In this document: positions 47,765 to 48,482 of the stretch, piece after piece
How positions within the stretch are numbered: the stretch's first letter is position 1
Layout: every line of letters starts with the position of its first letter
Assembly (NCBI GenBank): GCA_002333405.1
Contig: DDBH01000015.1
Location: 1 to 48,482, forward strand
Origin: Micrococcales bacterium UBA2037
GTDB taxonomy: Bacteria; Actinomycetota; Actinomycetes; Actinomycetales; Microbacteriaceae
Length of the DNA: 48,482 nucleotides
Direction of reading: 5' to 3'
Program-made: the position numbers and the translations under genes
Notes under the pieces: model-generated
The model's input: the letters and a program-made list of their open reading frames with translations, nothing else
Told to the model about the DNA's origin: nothing
Database searches by the model: none

Positions 47765-48482
47765 TGCCGGCACTGCGGGTGATTCCTTGCCTGGATGTGG
47801 CAGCGGGCAGAGTGGTAAAGGGAGTGAACTTCGCCGACCTGAAAGACAGTGGCGATCCGGTTGAGCTTGCCAAGGACTACTACCTGCAGGGCGCAGATGA
47901 ACTGACCTTCCTGGACGTCACCGCAGCCACCGAGAACCGAAGTACGACCCTGGACATGGTTACCAGCTGTGCTGAGCAGGTGTTCATTCCGCTCACCGTA
48001 GGTGGGGGAATTAGATCGCTGGCCGATGTCACTGCCCTACTGACCGCTGGCGCCGACAAAATCTCAGTTGGGTCCGCTGGAGTGAGCAATCCCGAGCTAC
48101 TGCGAGAGATTTCAAGCGCCCACGGGAATCAAATTCTGGTCATTTCGCTCGACCTGAAGCGAGGCGATAGTCCTTCCGGGTTCGTTGTGACCACTCACGG
48201 CGGCAGAAAGACAACCGAGCTTGATGGACTGGCCTGGGTTCAGCAGGTTCAAGAACTTGGAGCCGGCGAGTTGCTTGTAAACAGCATCGACGCTGACGGA
48301 ACCCAGGACGGTTTTGACTTGGAGCTGATTGAACTGATCAAGCGTCAAAGTTCGGTGCCGGTGATTGCATCCGGCGGAGCAGGAAGCCTTGAGCATTTCG
48401 TCGAGGCAGCCCAAGCTGGAGCCGATGCGGTACTCGCAGCGAGCGTTTTCCACAACAGAGTGTTTAGGATTGACCAGGTCAA
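47764..48482 (+). CDS. hisF: Imidazole glycerol phosphate synthase subunit HisF, 3' end beyond window
   Basis: HisF makes the imidazole glycerol phosphate and AICAR with ammonia from HisH. The frame opens with GTG sharing one base with the hisG stop and runs to the window edge without a stop (about 239 residues; roughly a dozen C-terminal residues are missing). Both catalytic aspartates are present: in IPCLDVAAGRVVKGVNF and in NSIDADGT. The phosphate sites VGGGIRS and VIASGGAG and the AASVFH motif are also seen. Confidence 0.94.
   Translation, partial: MPALRVIPCLDVAAGRVVKGVNFADLKDSGDPVELAKDYYLQGADELTFLDVTAATENRSTTLDMVTSCAEQVFIPLTVGGGIRSLADVTALLTAGADKISVGSAGVSNPELLREISSAHGNQILVISLDLKRGDSPSGFVVTTHGGRKTTELDGLAWVQQVQELGAGELLVNSIDADGTQDGFDLELIELIKRQSSVPVIASGGAGSLEHFVEAAQAGADAVLAASVFHNRVFRIDQV

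Noticed and set aside
1..48482. CRISPR arrays, insertion sequences, prophage, toxin-antitoxin or restriction systems
   Set aside because: No regularly spaced repeats, terminal inverted repeats, transposase, integrase or defence gene was seen anywhere in the window.

Overview
The window is an ordinary chromosomal housekeeping region of a small-genome actinobacterium, most likely Microbacteriaceae (the freshwater/marine 'Luna' type such as Rhodoluna or Aquiluna is a good guess). Three things point that way: the gene order is classically actinobacterial (thrS-HIT-pdxST-yebC-ruvCAB-yajC-secDF-rel; aroCKBQ-efp-nusB; pyrRBC-carAB-pyrF-gmk-rpoZ-coaBC-metK-priA-fmt-rsmB-rpe-hisEG-hisF), the proteins carry actinobacterial traits (PriA without a P-loop, type II dehydroquinase, long-form HisG, membrane-anchored cyclophilin), and the DNA is of moderate GC with almost no space between genes. 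The genus assignment is inference.

Layout. 1-1189: 3' end of an ammonium transporter gene, a strong hairpin terminator, then a tRNA-Gly/Cys/Val cluster. 1229-4477: the least ordinary stretch, mostly minus strand, with an unidentified polytopic membrane protein, a 52-residue charged micro-protein on the plus strand, malate:quinone oxidoreductase, and a VIT/CCC1-type metal transporter with an unusually short cytoplasmic linker. 4563-16612: a plus-strand translation/PLP/recombination/secretion/stringent-response block (thrS, HIT hydrolase, pdxS, pdxT, yebC, ruvC, ruvA, ruvB, yajC, secD, secF, rel). 16616-18619: two minus-strand genes (DUF349 protein and cyclophilin). 18672-48482: about 30 kb of nearly gapless plus-strand genes: rarA, rpsD, two small envelope-type proteins, alaS, ruvX, mltG, the shikimate genes aroE-C-K-B-Q, efp, nusB, the pyrimidine genes pyrR-B-C, a membrane protein, carA, carB, pyrF, then gmk, rpoZ, coaBC, metK, priA, fmt, rsmB, rpe, hisE, hisG and a hisF cut by the window edge.

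How it works together. Two nearly complete pathways are encoded as contiguous units: chorismate (aroE/C/K/B/Q, lacking only the DAHP and EPSP synthases) and UMP (carAB, pyrB, pyrC, pyrF; pyrD and pyrE are elsewhere). The pyr genes are preceded by a leader hairpin that matches the PyrR-binding consensus and sits next to the pyrR Shine-Dalgarno sequence. Many genes overlap by 1-14 bases or start directly at the previous stop, and about nine start with TTG.

I found no CRISPR array, insertion sequence, prophage, toxin-antitoxin or defence system, and nothing that I would call a new biological system. The points worth a second look are the short VIT protein, the two unidentified genes beside the tRNA cluster, leader structures upstream of pyrR, rel and rpsD, and genes missing from otherwise conserved neighbourhoods (pgsA/pimA, mihF, apt, pepQ).
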